DNA of 64,000 nucleotides, taken from positions 62,364 through 126,363 of the forward strand of contig NZ_CYGX02000045.1 in NCBI RefSeq assembly GCF_900019265.1, in the 5' to 3' direction. Shown here in pieces: positions 1 through 8,487 of the stretch. Under the pieces are notes generated by a model that saw only the letters and a list, made by a program, of their open reading frames with translations, did not search any database and was not told where the DNA came from. Numbering within the stretch: the stretch's first letter is position 1; each line of letters opens with the position of its first letter. The DNA is from Paraburkholderia ribeironis. Lineage in GTDB: Bacteria > Pseudomonadota > Gammaproteobacteria > Burkholderiales > Burkholderiaceae. A program made the position numbers and the translations under genes.

Positions 1-456
1 CGCGTAAGCCATCCCGTCGGGGTAGTGGCCGCCAGGCATGCGCGCGACAATGTTGAGCGTTGCCTCATCGATGGCGACGATCTCGTCCGTTCCCGTTGCC
101 GAAGCATATACGCGCGACATCCCTGGAATGGCGAGCACACCATGAACTGATGAAACGCCAGCAATCCGTGCGACCATGCGCGAAGCGTTCACATCCACCA
201 CAACAACTTCCCCGTCGCCGAGGTGGGCGATGAATAGCAAGTGCCGATCGGGATCGTAGCTTTCGTAGTCCAGTCGGCTTGCGCGACCCGGCAACGGGAT
301 ATCGGCAATGTGTGCCAGCGGCAGGCTATCGGTTCCTTCGTCCGCGGCGGCGTATGGAATCATTTGTGTCAGACCACCTGCGATCGTCGATAAAAAGAGA
401 AGCACGAGGTAGAGCAGGACAACCGGACGAAAGCGCCAACGTTGCAAGGTCTTCAT
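1..456 (-). CDS. YncE-like beta-propeller protein, 3' end outside window
   Basis: The reading frame starts at an ATG (456) preceded by GGGAGG and runs off the left edge, so only the first 152 residues are visible. It opens with a positively charged N-terminus and a hydrophobic stretch (about residues 10-30) that looks like a signal peptide or anchor. After that come repeated short beta-strand motifs such as LLFIAHLGDGEVVVVDV and RVYASATGTDEIVAID, about 40 residues apart, typical of YVTN/YncE seven-bladed propellers. Proteins of this kind are periplasmic and of unclear function. The gene follows the DUF1259 gene on the same strand with a 74-bp gap, so it may be the last visible member of the chromate operon. 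That membership is inference. Confidence 0.75.
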   Translation of the reverse strand, partial: MKTLQRWRFRPVVLLYLVLLFLSTIAGGLTQMIPYAAADEGTDSLPLAHIADIPLPGRASRLDYESYDPDRHLLFIAHLGDGEVVVVDVNASRMVARIAGVSSVHGVLAIPGMSRVYASATGTDEIVAIDEATLNIVARMPGGHYPDGMAYA

Positions 457-530
457 AAAAACCTCCCACGACACTACATCACCGCTACGCATGAGCGAAT
501 CGGTGACATCGCCTGCGAAATACCGCAGCG

Positions 531-1454
531 TCACTGCGCGCTTGAGCTCTGCGCATTCAGGGCCGCCTTGACGCTCTTTGCCAGGTCGATTGCCTTTCCC
601 TTGCCCCAGTAGTGCAGGAACAGGATGCGGGGCGTCTCATCCGTCATATGCTGATGGATTGCCACGATATTGATCCCGGACGCGCGCATGGTCTTGAGCA
701 CGGTCTGCAGTTCACCTTCACGCATGGCGAAATCGCCGTCGACGACCGCTTCGTCGTCAGTACCGGCGAATGCAGCCCACGTGTTGACACCCATCTCGTT
801 GCCGACGGTGAGACCATGCATGCTGGCTGTCCTGCCGACGACTACCTTGAACATGCCGTTATTCGTCTGGCCTTTCGAGCCGAACACCGCTTCGAGTGGC
901 GCGGCGGTGATGCTGCTCGGGCTGGCGATATGCCCTGGAAAGGCATTTTCAGGATCGGCATGCGCAGAACGGACCTCCGTTATCCGGTCGTAGACCTTTT
1001 TGACGCCCTCCGCGAGCTTCGCAACGTCACCTTGGCCGCCGATATGCATGAAATACACCTTGGGCTGGTCAAAAAAGAAATGGTTGTGGAGCGCGGTCAC
1101 TTCCAGCCCGGCGTCGAGCGCAGCGCTCATCGCCGGATTAACTTCGTCTTCGAATAGCACGGTGTCGCCCATCATCATGGCTTGCGAACCATGGGCCGGC
1201 TTGAACGCCGCATAAGACGTCAGACCCATGAACGGTGGCATGGTCCAGCCGTCGACCTGGATTTTGACGTCGTTGCGCGGCTTCGAAATCTTGAACACGT
1301 CCTCCTGTTTGGAATACGTGCCTTTCAGGCCAGTGATCTGCTCGATGCGCGCGGTATCGAGCGCGGTCTGCTGTTGCGCATCGACCTGACTCGCGGCGGC
1401 GCAAATACCGATCGCGATGACTAATGCTTGCGAGAGGCGTCGTAAAGATGACAT
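531..1454 (-). CDS. DUF1259 (ChrL / LppY-LpqO-like) protein
   Basis: A 307-residue exported protein with a signal peptide ending near ASQVDA. The start at 1454 is chosen because AAGGAGGAA lies 6-8 bases upstream; an in-frame ATG seven codons earlier has no such site. Two tandem copies of one domain are visible (about residues 40-160 and 180-300). Each contains a histidine cluster: ALHNHFFFDQPKVYFMH in the first and AIHQHMTDETPRILFLH in the second, suggesting a duplicated metal site. The family is DUF1259, related to mycobacterial LppY/LpqO. A homologue called ChrL belongs to the chromate determinant of Arthrobacter FB24 (recalled). Here it lies downstream of chrBA and an MFS gene, which supports a role in chromate or oxidative stress tolerance. 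Its biochemical activity is not known to me. Confidence 0.85.
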   Translation of the reverse strand: MSSLRRLSQALVIAIGICAAASQVDAQQQTALDTARIEQITGLKGTYSKQEDVFKISKPRNDVKIQVDGWTMPPFMGLTSYAAFKPAHGSQAMMMGDTVLFEDEVNPAMSAALDAGLEVTALHNHFFFDQPKVYFMHIGGQGDVAKLAEGVKKVYDRITEVRSAHADPENAFPGHIASPSSITAAPLEAVFGSKGQTNNGMFKVVVGRTASMHGLTVGNEMGVNTWAAFAGTDDEAVVDGDFAMREGELQTVLKTMRASGINIVAIHQHMTDETPRILFLHYWGKGKAIDLAKSVKAALNAQSSSAQ

Positions 1455-1582
1455 CAGAAATTCCTCCTTCGACATTTGGTGGGCAGTACGCGCAAATGCG
1501 TCGCTATCTGTCCAGGCTGTGCGTTATGTTGGTACGTTCGGCTCCTCGTATCTGTGTGCTGCAATTTATTGGATGAGTGAAA

Positions 1583-2836
1583 TCAGCGATCCGGTTTGAC
1601 ATGACGGAAGAGGAAAAGCAGCGAAAGATCGTAGGTGATCTTGAGCGCGCCGCAGGCGACGAGCGGCGCGCCGAGCCATCCCATTCCGATTAGACCGCCT
1701 GCCAGGGTCGGCCCGAGCGACGCGGCAAGACTTCGCGGTACGGACGTGAAGCTCGCGGCGGCAGGCCGCTCGGAGGGCGTGACCACGGCCATCACATAGG
1801 CGGTACGCGTAGGGACGTCCATCTGCGACAACGCGCTGCGAGCGAGCAGTAACGCGAGGGTCGCGGGCAGTGAAGCAGTAAAGGCAGCGGCGATCAGGCA
1901 CAGGCTCGCGGGAATGTGCGTGAACACCATCGTGTTGAGCAGACCGATTTTCCTGGCCAGAGGCGGCGCCGCGAGCTGGGAAAGCGCGGTAAGCAGCCCT
2001 GCCCAGAAAAAGAATCGCCCCGCCGCACCGACTGACAGGCCGAAGCGTTGCATGAGCCACAGCGACAGCAATGAGTTGACCAGGAGGCCACCGGCAAATG
2101 CGTCCACGCTGAACAGCAGGGCGAGACGCGTCACGATGCCCCGCGACTGGTCAAGCGGTGCAGTGTGGCGCTGAATCTGCGTGCCGGAATGCGGTAGCCG
2201 ACGATACAGAAACCAGATGACGACGCCCGTCCCCGCATACAGCACGAACATTGCGCGCATGGCGAGCGGCTCCGTCACACCGGCATGCGCCACCAGCCAC
2301 GCCGGCAGGCCTGCCGCGAGAGACCCGAGCGATGCCGACAAAGCGCCGATCAGGCTGTAGCGCGCGAACAATGCCGTTCGCGTGTCGCCGGCCGCCATTT
2401 CGGCAAGGCGCGATTGTTCGAGGGGAAGAAAGAGACTGACGTCGCCTGAGCTCGGGTTGAGCGTACCCACGAAGGCCACGATCAGGATCGGCAGCAGTGA
2501 CGATAACCCGCCAAAGCCGAGCCCGGTGCCGACCATCAGTGCGGCGGCAAAAACGAACATCCGGCGCGGCGCGAAACGCCTGGCAAGCGCACCGACGACG
2601 ATGGTTGCCAAAGCGGAGCCGATAAGCGTTGTGGTGCTGATCAGGCCGACGTCGAGCTGTCCGAACCCGAGTGCGAGCAGGTATGCCGGAAGCAGGACCG
2701 CGATAAATCCGTCACAGAAACCGCGCAGGCCACGGGATATCAGCAGCCACCGCGCCGCGCTGTCGACGCCAGCCGGTAATAGCCAACGCGACATTCGGTG
2801 CGTCAACGAAACGGTGCGCCCCTCACGTGTGTTCAT
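1583..2836 (-). CDS. MFS transporter of the chromate operon
   Basis: A 417-residue major facilitator with about 12 hydrophobic segments. The A-motif-like loop near residue 75 reads GALARRFAPRRMF. The start is uncertain. The ATG at 2836 overlaps the end of the ChrB-domain gene by 14 bp, and another ATG at 2869 would extend the protein by 11 residues; neither has a strong ribosome site, which fits translational coupling. MFS genes accompany chrBA in several proteobacterial chromate operons, but the substrate is unknown. The protein resembles drug and metabolite exporters rather than the anion:cation symporters encoded at 29.2 and 37.5 kb. Function beyond transport is inference. Confidence 0.8.
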   Translation of the reverse strand: MNTREGRTVSLTHRMSRWLLPAGVDSAARWLLISRGLRGFCDGFIAVLLPAYLLALGFGQLDVGLISTTTLIGSALATIVVGALARRFAPRRMFVFAAALMVGTGLGFGGLSSLLPILIVAFVGTLNPSSGDVSLFLPLEQSRLAEMAAGDTRTALFARYSLIGALSASLGSLAAGLPAWLVAHAGVTEPLAMRAMFVLYAGTGVVIWFLYRRLPHSGTQIQRHTAPLDQSRGIVTRLALLFSVDAFAGGLLVNSLLSLWLMQRFGLSVGAAGRFFFWAGLLTALSQLAAPPLARKIGLLNTMVFTHIPASLCLIAAAFTASLPATLALLLARSALSQMDVPTRTAYVMAVVTPSERPAAASFTSVPRSLAASLGPTLAGGLIGMGWLGAPLVACGALKITYDLSLLFLFRHVKPDR

Positions 2837-3254
2837 CGCTGCTTTTGCACCAGGCATACAGTGCGTCATAAACGATCATGCCCTGTCGTAACTGCTCGTG
2901 ATCGTCAGTGAAGTTGTGCGATAGGCCAACAGAAATCGCGTAAAGACCGGTGGCCTCGGGCGCAAGATCCAGCCGGCCGGTGTCGGCGCCCCGAACGATG
3001 CCGGCGAGCCGGAGCAGCGCGGGATCGTCCAGCCGATATTTCTGCAGGAATGCGTCGAAGCTGCAAAGTTCACCGTGATGACCGAGCTCAACGTCTGGTA
3101 CATCGAACGGAATGGCCCCGGTTTCCTGTGCGAGCCGCGTCACCTCATCGCGAGGCACGTATAGGAACTCCGGCTCCTTGTCGATGAAACGGGCGATCAG
3201 CCACGGGCAGGCGATACGATCGATCTTGGGACGTTCGCGCGTGATCCATTTCAT
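2823..3254 (-). CDS. Stand-alone ChrB C-terminal-domain protein
   Basis: This 143-residue protein aligns with the C-terminal half of the full-length ChrB encoded 1.3 kb upstream. Shared blocks are IDRIACPWLIARFIDKEP (ChrB: VDRVASAWLIRRFIDRD), FLYVP and LDDPALLRLAGIVRGAD (ChrB: LDKDPALLRLGEMVHALD). It lacks the N-terminal regulatory half. The sequence keeps the single Cys in ACPW and a GHHGELCSFD segment. GGAGGAGCAGC immediately upstream supplies the ribosome site. It sits between chrA and the MFS gene in one transcription direction, so it is probably an accessory resistance protein. The family (chromate resistance protein, ChrB C-terminal) has no firmly assigned enzymatic role that I can recall. 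Confidence 0.88.
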   Translation of the reverse strand: MKWITRERPKIDRIACPWLIARFIDKEPEFLYVPRDEVTRLAQETGAIPFDVPDVELGHHGELCSFDAFLQKYRLDDPALLRLAGIVRGADTGRLDLAPEATGLYAISVGLSHNFTDDHEQLRQGMIVYDALYAWCKSSDEHT

Positions 3255-3350
3255 GATGCTGCTCCTCCACGAGAGACAAGTCGTGATATCCCGCCAGGTT
3301 AATCGCCGTCTTCCTCACGCTCATTCGTGGCGACCACCTTGCCAGTCTCG

Positions 3351-4535
3351 TCAAAAACCGTGCCCATGGATGAGCGGATAGACAGCGAGCCCGATGAGCG
3401 CCGCGGCGATGACGATGACCGGCTCCTGCAGCTTCTTGAAGCGCCACAGCAGCAGCACGGTCGCGAGCGCGAGCAGGACAGTCGGCCAGTCGATGATCGA
3501 ACGCTGCGCAATCACGATCACCGAGCCGGTAATGGCGCCTACGGCCGCCGCAGTGATGCCGTCGACGAATGCCTTGACGGCGGGCAGCTTGCCGTACTTC
3601 TTGAAGTACGGCGCGGGCAGCACTGTGAATAGATAGCAGGGCAGGAAAGTGCCGAGCGCTGCCACGCATGCGCCCGCGAATCCCGCGACCAGATAACCGA
3701 TGAAGCCGACCGTGATCACGACGGGTCCGGGCGTAATCATCGCGACGGCCACGGCATCGACGAACTGTTTGTCGTTGAGCCAGTGATGCTCGGTGACGAC
3801 GCCGCCGTAAAGGAACGGCACGATCGCGAGTCCCGAGCCGAACACGAAAGCGCCGGCCTTCGTGAAGAACAAGCCGATCTGGCCGAGCAATGGCCAGTCG
3901 AGACCACTGAGCACGCCGCTCGCGGCCGGCAGTTGCGCCGGCGCGACTGCGTTCAGTCCACCTTTCTTGAGCCATTTCGGCGGCGCAACGACGAACCAGT
4001 TGACGAGGCCCCCCGCAATGAAAAGCCACGCGATCTCGGATTCAGTGATGACCGTCACGGCTGCGAGTATCAGATAGATCACCCACAGGAGCCTGTTGCT
4101 GCCAATGGTCTTCGTGGTGAGCTTGTATGCGCTCATCGCGATGATTCCGACGACTGCTGCACCCACACCATAGAAGGCTGCCTGCATCCACGAGAGCCCG
4201 CCGAAGTGGACATAGGCCCAGCCAAGGCCCACTACCATCAGGAATGACGGCAGCACGAAGGCGATACCGGCCAGCGTTGCGCCGACGATGTGATAGTGCA
4301 CGTGGCCCATATAGATGCCGAGCTGCGCCGCCAGCGGTCCCGGCATCATCTGGGCGAGCGCGAGTCCCTCGCGATAATCCGATTCGCTGATCCAGCCGCG
4401 CTGCTCGACGAGGTCGCGATGCATGTAACCGACGAGCGCCACGGGCCCACCAAACCCGAACGCGCCGAGCCGCAGCATGTACAGGGCCAGCTGGCCGAGC
4501 GTGTAGCGTGGCGAGGTCGCCGCCGTGGCGCTCAT
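3351..4535 (-). CDS. chrA: Chromate efflux transporter ChrA
   Basis: A 394-residue long-chain CHR-family membrane protein with two homologous halves, each opening with the signature: FGFGGPVALVGYMHRDLVE near residue 26 and FVFGSGLAIVPFLYGGVV near residue 230. The paired QMMPGPLAAQLG and MITPGPVVITVGFIGY motifs are also typical. ChrA exports chromate from the cytoplasm using the membrane potential. Its ATG overlaps the chrB stop by four bases (ATGA), so the two genes are translationally coupled. The length matches the two-domain ChrA class. The hydrophobic character runs through the whole protein, with a charged linker near residues 185-200. Confidence 0.96.
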   Translation of the reverse strand: MSATAATSPRYTLGQLALYMLRLGAFGFGGPVALVGYMHRDLVEQRGWISESDYREGLALAQMMPGPLAAQLGIYMGHVHYHIVGATLAGIAFVLPSFLMVVGLGWAYVHFGGLSWMQAAFYGVGAAVVGIIAMSAYKLTTKTIGSNRLLWVIYLILAAVTVITESEIAWLFIAGGLVNWFVVAPPKWLKKGGLNAVAPAQLPAASGVLSGLDWPLLGQIGLFFTKAGAFVFGSGLAIVPFLYGGVVTEHHWLNDKQFVDAVAVAMITPGPVVITVGFIGYLVAGFAGACVAALGTFLPCYLFTVLPAPYFKKYGKLPAVKAFVDGITAAAVGAITGSVIVIAQRSIIDWPTVLLALATVLLLWRFKKLQEPVIVIAAALIGLAVYPLIHGHGF

Positions 4536-5512
4536 GATCGGCCTCCCGCGTCCCGGCTCTTTGCGGTCGATGCAAAGTGCGTGTAGAGGGAATCAAGTAC
4601 ACGGCTCATATCATCGAGCAACTGATCGTCGTCGGCCGCGCGTTCCCTCGCGCCTGCCATCACGGCTTCGAAGCCGATGGCCTCGGGAACAGGGGCTCCG
4701 CCCACATCCAGCGCATGGACCATTTCGCCCAGCCGAAGCAGGGCGGGATCCTTGTCGAGCCCGAAGCTCGCGATCAGCACCTCGAACGTCACGCGTTCGC
4801 CGACATGGGTGAACGCGGCGCCATCGAAATCGAAACCGAGCGCATTCGCGGGGCAGGCGTTGGGCGATGTGAGCCAGATGAAGTTTGCGTCGCGATCGAT
4901 GAAGCGCCGGATCAGCCACGCGCTCGCGACGCGATCGACCCACATGTGCTGCCGCGTGGCCCACGTGCGCGCCTGGTAGTCGCTGACCGACAGACTCCGG
5001 ATCGGGCACTCGGCAGAATGCGGTTCGCCCGGCGAAAGCACGGTGTCGACCAGACCGATGAAGTCCTGCCAGGCGGCCTCGGCGCGTGTCGCTGCATCGC
5101 GCGGGAAGTAGTCGATCGCAACAATGGTTTCGTAATCCTTGCGCAGGCGCCGAAGCAGCTTTGTCAGATCAGCCGCTGACTGGCCCGCAACCGTCTTGCG
5201 TGCATCCTTGAGCGCGCGGATGAACTCCGCGTGGTCTTCGCTGCGATCGAAAAGCGCCCGGAATTCCGCTTCCTGCGCGGTATCGAGGCTCGGCGCGCGC
5301 AGCAGATACGCGGTGCCGCCGCTATCGGCGATGGCGACCGCGAGTTCGCGCAGCATCTGTTCGCGCTCATCCGTGTGAGGCAGCAGGTAGATGCCGTCAC
5401 GTAGCACCGCGCATCCCTTCGCTTTCAGCGCCCGCCAGAAGCGCATGCGGGCCGTGGCGTTTTCGGTGGGAAGCGTGAGGACCAGCAGGGACCAGGTGGT
5501 TAGCGTAGTCAT
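4532..5512 (-). CDS. chrB: Chromate-sensing regulator ChrB
   Basis: A full-length 326-residue ChrB. The N-terminal half (1-150) has the pattern LPTENATARMRFWRALKAKG followed by YLLPHTDERE, which is the winged-helix-like regulatory part. The C-terminal half (175-310) carries MWVDRVASAWLIRRFIDRD and LDKDPALLRLGEMVHALD. In Ochrobactrum and Cupriavidus, ChrB represses chrA until chromate is present (recalled). No Shine-Dalgarno precedes the ATG; the bases just upstream are part of a promoter-like sequence, so translation may begin on a leaderless mRNA or be coupled to a short overlapping ORF. It is the first gene of the six-gene minus-strand run. Confidence 0.94.
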   Translation of the reverse strand: MTTLTTWSLLVLTLPTENATARMRFWRALKAKGCAVLRDGIYLLPHTDEREQMLRELAVAIADSGGTAYLLRAPSLDTAQEAEFRALFDRSEDHAEFIRALKDARKTVAGQSAADLTKLLRRLRKDYETIVAIDYFPRDAATRAEAAWQDFIGLVDTVLSPGEPHSAECPIRSLSVSDYQARTWATRQHMWVDRVASAWLIRRFIDRDANFIWLTSPNACPANALGFDFDGAAFTHVGERVTFEVLIASFGLDKDPALLRLGEMVHALDVGGAPVPEAIGFEAVMAGARERAADDDQLLDDMSRVLDSLYTHFASTAKSRDAGGRS

Positions 5513-5745
5513 GTAACGTAAACTACACGCATGTTTTGGACTCTACAAACGGTATTTTGTGCCTGGTTTGGGCCACGGCGACCGCTACAGAACAAGAAGT
5601 GGCCTTTGGGTGTCACGACCGCCCGGATGGCCGGGCCGGCGACGAGGGCGGTGGAGATTGACGTGGCGACGCCGATGTGTGGGTTGTTCGAGAAGCCCGT
5701 GCGTATGCGGGCGTTCGTGGCGTTCGTGGCGCTCGTGCAGTGCAA
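5509..5745 (-). CDS. Possible small ORF overlapping chrB (Ash-like?)
   Basis: A 78-codon frame whose TGA overlaps the chrB ATG as ATGA. It contains TPKGHFLFCSGRRG and ends VQNMRVVYVT. From memory this loosely resembles small Ash-type (PF10554) proteins found near phage regulators, but I cannot verify that. There is no good ribosome site. The stretch could equally be a remnant or plain intergenic DNA; if translated it would be coupled to chrB. Confidence 0.25.
   Translation of the reverse strand: MHCTSATNATNARIRTGFSNNPHIGVATSISTALVAGPAIRAVVTPKGHFLFCSGRRGPNQAQNTVCRVQNMRVVYVT
5520..5548 (-). promoter_or_regulatory. Candidate chrB promoter (leaderless)
   Basis: On the minus strand TTGTAG (5548-5543) and TAGTTT (5525-5520) are separated by exactly 17 bp. 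The -10 box ends only 7 bp before the chrB ATG, which would place transcription start at or next to the start codon. The -10 is a weak match (3 of 6). The repeated TTGTAG/GTGTAG element may also be an operator for ChrB. Confidence 0.4.
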
Positions 5746-5774
5746 CTACATGCCGATGTCGATCAGCAGTACTA

Positions 5775-5792
5775 GTCACCTGAGAAGGTGAC
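5775..5792. repeat. Perfect palindrome between chrB and phosphatase regions
   Basis: GTCACCT and AGGTGAC pair as a perfect 7-bp stem around GAGA, with ACT/AGT able to extend it past one mismatch. There is no T tract on either side, so it is more likely an operator or structural element than an intrinsic terminator. Confidence 0.4.
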
Positions 5793-5882
5793 CAGTACGA
5801 CGGCATAATCCCGCGGTTCTTTGCCGACTACAGGTTGACGCGCCCAGATGACAGGCACGCACGATTTCCGGCGAGACTTTCG

Positions 5883-7244
5883 TCAATTCTGCCGGTCCAT
5901 CCCTTGCGCGAACTCGCGTATGCGCGCGGCGAGTGCAGGTACGCCGGAATCGCGGGCTACGAAGTGTGACAGCTTGCGCGTAGCCAGATCAACGGTTACC
6001 TGATCGTCGGGCGCTTTCGTATGCGGTCCGTCGACAGCGGGGTGGTACTCGATCCGCAGCTGCGTCGGGTTGGCGATGATCCGCAGGTAACCGTAGTTCT
6101 GGTCATCGTAGTTTTCAAAGACGACAGCGTCCGTGTGCTTCGACGCAGCTTGAATCAGTTGCGGCGCGCGAAGTGGTGGTTGTCCGTTCGTGGTGAGTCG
6201 CTGCACGGCGTGGCCGCCATTTCCGCAAACGATATAGGGAATCTGCGTGCCATCAGGGCGGGTTCGCGTGAAGCGCTGGTAGTTATGCGCGTGTCCCGCG
6301 AGGTCGGCATGCGGCCACACACCGACCTCGGTGCAGATCGCGTCGATCTGCTGTTGCATCTCGACACTCCAGCCATGACGGCCGCGCGCCACATACGGCG
6401 GATGGTGATGCGCGAACAGCAGCGCGCCGCGATAATTTTCCTTCTTCACCCGTTTCAGGGCCGCTTTCAGGAACTTGAGCTGGCTGTGGCCGATATCGCC
6501 GTTCGCAATCACGCCAGGGTCTTCGAGCGTATTGCTATACAACGCGATGATGCGCACGAACGGGGCCTCGAACGTGAAAAAGACGCCCGGCTGTATCTGT
6601 GCGGTACGTGAAAGGTGGCCGGCATCTGGCGAGACCTGAAAGCAGTCGGTACAGAAGTTTCTCAGAAACGCCTGCAAGCTCTTCTCATGCTGTAGCGGCG
6701 AAATCATTCCGTCGTGGTTGCCTGCTACGGCGAGAATTGGCGCGTGATAGTCACGATACGGCTCGTAGAACTGGTCGTAATAGTACTGTGACTCGCCGAA
6801 GCTGTAGACGATGTCGCCCAATAGAAAGTTGAATTGCGGCACCTCCGCCGGGTCCGTTTCATCGAAGTCGCTCACCATCTTGTCCGAGACTTCGTTCTGT
6901 GTTTGCGGGCCTTTCGTGCTGCCGCAGTCGCCGGTGGCATGAAAGACAATCTGTTGATTCGCGCTGATCTGTTCGAGCAGCGTCTGATTGTCGTTGATCA
7001 CCTGGGCAAATGTAAGCCTGGGCTCGGCGTCGCCACGCGGCGCGGGAAAAGGGAGCGCCTTGAGTTTATGCTCACGGTTCAGTTCGTCGATGACCTTGTA
7101 AGCTGCAGCGTCCGACGCGTGCCTGACGACAAATGTTTGCGGATCCGGTGTGGGCTGTGGCTGCGAGAAAACCGGCGCGGCGAGTACTCGATCTCTGGTG
7201 TTGCTGCGCGCGGCCGAAGATTGATCTGAGCGCTTCTTTGGCAT
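5883..7244 (-). CDS. Purple-acid-phosphatase-like metallophosphoesterase
   Basis: A 453-residue calcineurin-fold protein. The motifs in order are GDCG (near residue 105), GDIVY (near 143), GNHD (near 175), FAHHHPP (near 278) and GHAHNYQRF (near 317). The first motif is GDxG, not the GDxH of ordinary metallophosphoesterases, and the second ends in Tyr. That combination (GDxG, GDxxY, GNHD, H, GHxH) is the purple acid phosphatase pattern, in which the Tyr binds iron. No clear signal peptide is visible: the N-terminus is Lys/Arg/Ser-rich and proline-rich, possibly a Tat-less or cytoplasmic form. The start is set by AGGAGG seven bases upstream of the ATG. Substrate unknown; phosphomonoester hydrolysis is the likely reaction. 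It stands alone between the chromate operon and small genes. Confidence 0.85.
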   Translation of the reverse strand: MPKKRSDQSSAARSNTRDRVLAAPVFSQPQPTPDPQTFVVRHASDAAAYKVIDELNREHKLKALPFPAPRGDAEPRLTFAQVINDNQTLLEQISANQQIVFHATGDCGSTKGPQTQNEVSDKMVSDFDETDPAEVPQFNFLLGDIVYSFGESQYYYDQFYEPYRDYHAPILAVAGNHDGMISPLQHEKSLQAFLRNFCTDCFQVSPDAGHLSRTAQIQPGVFFTFEAPFVRIIALYSNTLEDPGVIANGDIGHSQLKFLKAALKRVKKENYRGALLFAHHHPPYVARGRHGWSVEMQQQIDAICTEVGVWPHADLAGHAHNYQRFTRTRPDGTQIPYIVCGNGGHAVQRLTTNGQPPLRAPQLIQAASKHTDAVVFENYDDQNYGYLRIIANPTQLRIEYHPAVDGPHTKAPDDQVTVDLATRKLSHFVARDSGVPALAARIREFAQGMDRQN

Positions 7245-7490
7245 GTCACATCCTCCTCATCGTCGACAAAAGAGCGGCGCCTGCGATTGTGCGTGGACCC
7301 GTCGCACTTTGGCGCCGCCGTTCGTTGCACTTGTTCGGGCGCTGCTGCGCGAACGATATGTAGCCTGTGACTCGGCAGATCACCGAGCGCGTGTCCGGCG
7401 CCGGAACCCGGTTGAGACAATCGTTCGACGAGGAGGTTCAGATTCAGTTACTGCCAGCGAATGATTCACACACATCCGCGAGGGAAGTAT

Positions 7491-7697
7491 CTATGTTTGC
7501 CAGCTTGATAAAGCTCCGGGGGAATTCAACGCTTTTCCTTCATCTGCCGGGTCAGCGCCGTACAACCATACCTGTCCGTCGCATCGGGCGCAGATGGCCA
7601 GTTCTCGCGCATGCGACGCATCCGGCCGCAATACGGTGCCACGGTATAGGCACGCCGCGCACACATAGGTGTAACGCACCTCTGGGAGTATCTGCAT
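7491..7697 (-). CDS. Small zinc-ribbon protein
   Basis: A 68-residue protein starting at the ATG preceded by AGGAGA. Two CxxC pairs (YVCAACLYRG and AICARCDGQVWLY) are about 25 residues apart, a rubredoxin/zinc-ribbon arrangement. It has no hydrophobic segment and is too small for an enzyme. I do not recognise the family. The ribosome site and the Cys spacing argue that it is real. Confidence 0.6.
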   Translation of the reverse strand: MQILPEVRYTYVCAACLYRGTVLRPDASHARELAICARCDGQVWLYGADPADEGKALNSPGALSSWQT

Positions 7698-7813
7698 CAA
7701 CTGTCTCCTGGCCATCGCGCGCTGCGCTTATTGAAAGGTAAGCGCCGACGCTTTTACTTCATCCCTATTCGTTAACGAAGTGCCGCCCATCATTTCGAAC
7801 TCACCCCGATAGT

Positions 7814-8113
7814 TCATCGAGGGATACGGTAGAGCTCGACTGTAAGGTCGTTGTCACTGGCGAACCGCATGACGAAGTCAAACGCGTCGGGACAGACGCG
7901 CCGCAATTCGCGCGCAACGTGCAGGCATTTAAGATCCTGCTCAAAAATGGGCATTGCAAGGCGCGTGGAAGCGATATGAATGCCAGTGCTTCGCTCGCCA
8001 ACGAACAGCGTGATGACCCCGGTGAGGCGTTCGGCCCAATCTGCTGGCCGGAATGGCTTGCATTGCGACGTCATACCGCGGATCAGGTAGTCGTGAATAC
8101 CGTCGTCAGTCAT
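7814..8113 (-). CDS. DUF3579 family protein
   Basis: A 99-residue soluble protein that matches the DUF3579 pattern, recalled as FRPSDWAERL near the front and FAKDNDL near the end. Here these read FRPADWAERLTGV (residues 21-33) and FVMRFASDNDLTVELY (near 80-95). The family is nearly confined to betaproteobacteria and has no known function. It lies alone, upstream of the zinc-ribbon gene on the same strand. No clear Shine-Dalgarno is seen, so an internal ATG at codon 14 cannot be ruled out. Confidence 0.75.
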   Translation of the reverse strand: MTDDGIHDYLIRGMTSQCKPFRPADWAERLTGVITLFVGERSTGIHIASTRLAMPIFEQDLKCLHVARELRRVCPDAFDFVMRFASDNDLTVELYRIPR

Positions 8114-8487
8114 ATTGCTGTAATCAACCGACGTGCGGCCCCAGGTAGGGCGCTGGCTGTGTCGCCGCTCGAATGTTGCATGCAGGATAAGGTCTTCTAT
8201 GTCGATGATCCGATTCTAAGAAGGCGAAACCTTCTCAATGCTTTCAGCGGTGGTGAGTTCCGATGGGGGTTTTCCACGATGAATTGGGTCTTCCCTGAGT
8301 CAGGCGACGAACCGTCGACGCAGACCTGAACGTGGCTGTGCTTTTGCACCGGCAACGATTCCTCTCATGGAAATCCCTTAGTTGCAAGCCGTCGTCTTGA
8401 AAGCGGCAGGAAGGATTCATGCTTCGACAATCGCTCCATCGATGCACAGAGGCAGCACTTCGCCGCCGACAATAATGGAGACAATCG
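8114..8487. other. Intergenic, divergent promoters expected
   Basis: This 374-bp stretch separates the minus-strand DUF3579 gene from the plus-strand binding-protein gene, so it should contain both promoters. I see no supported gene, hairpin terminator or repeat. Confidence 0.5.
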
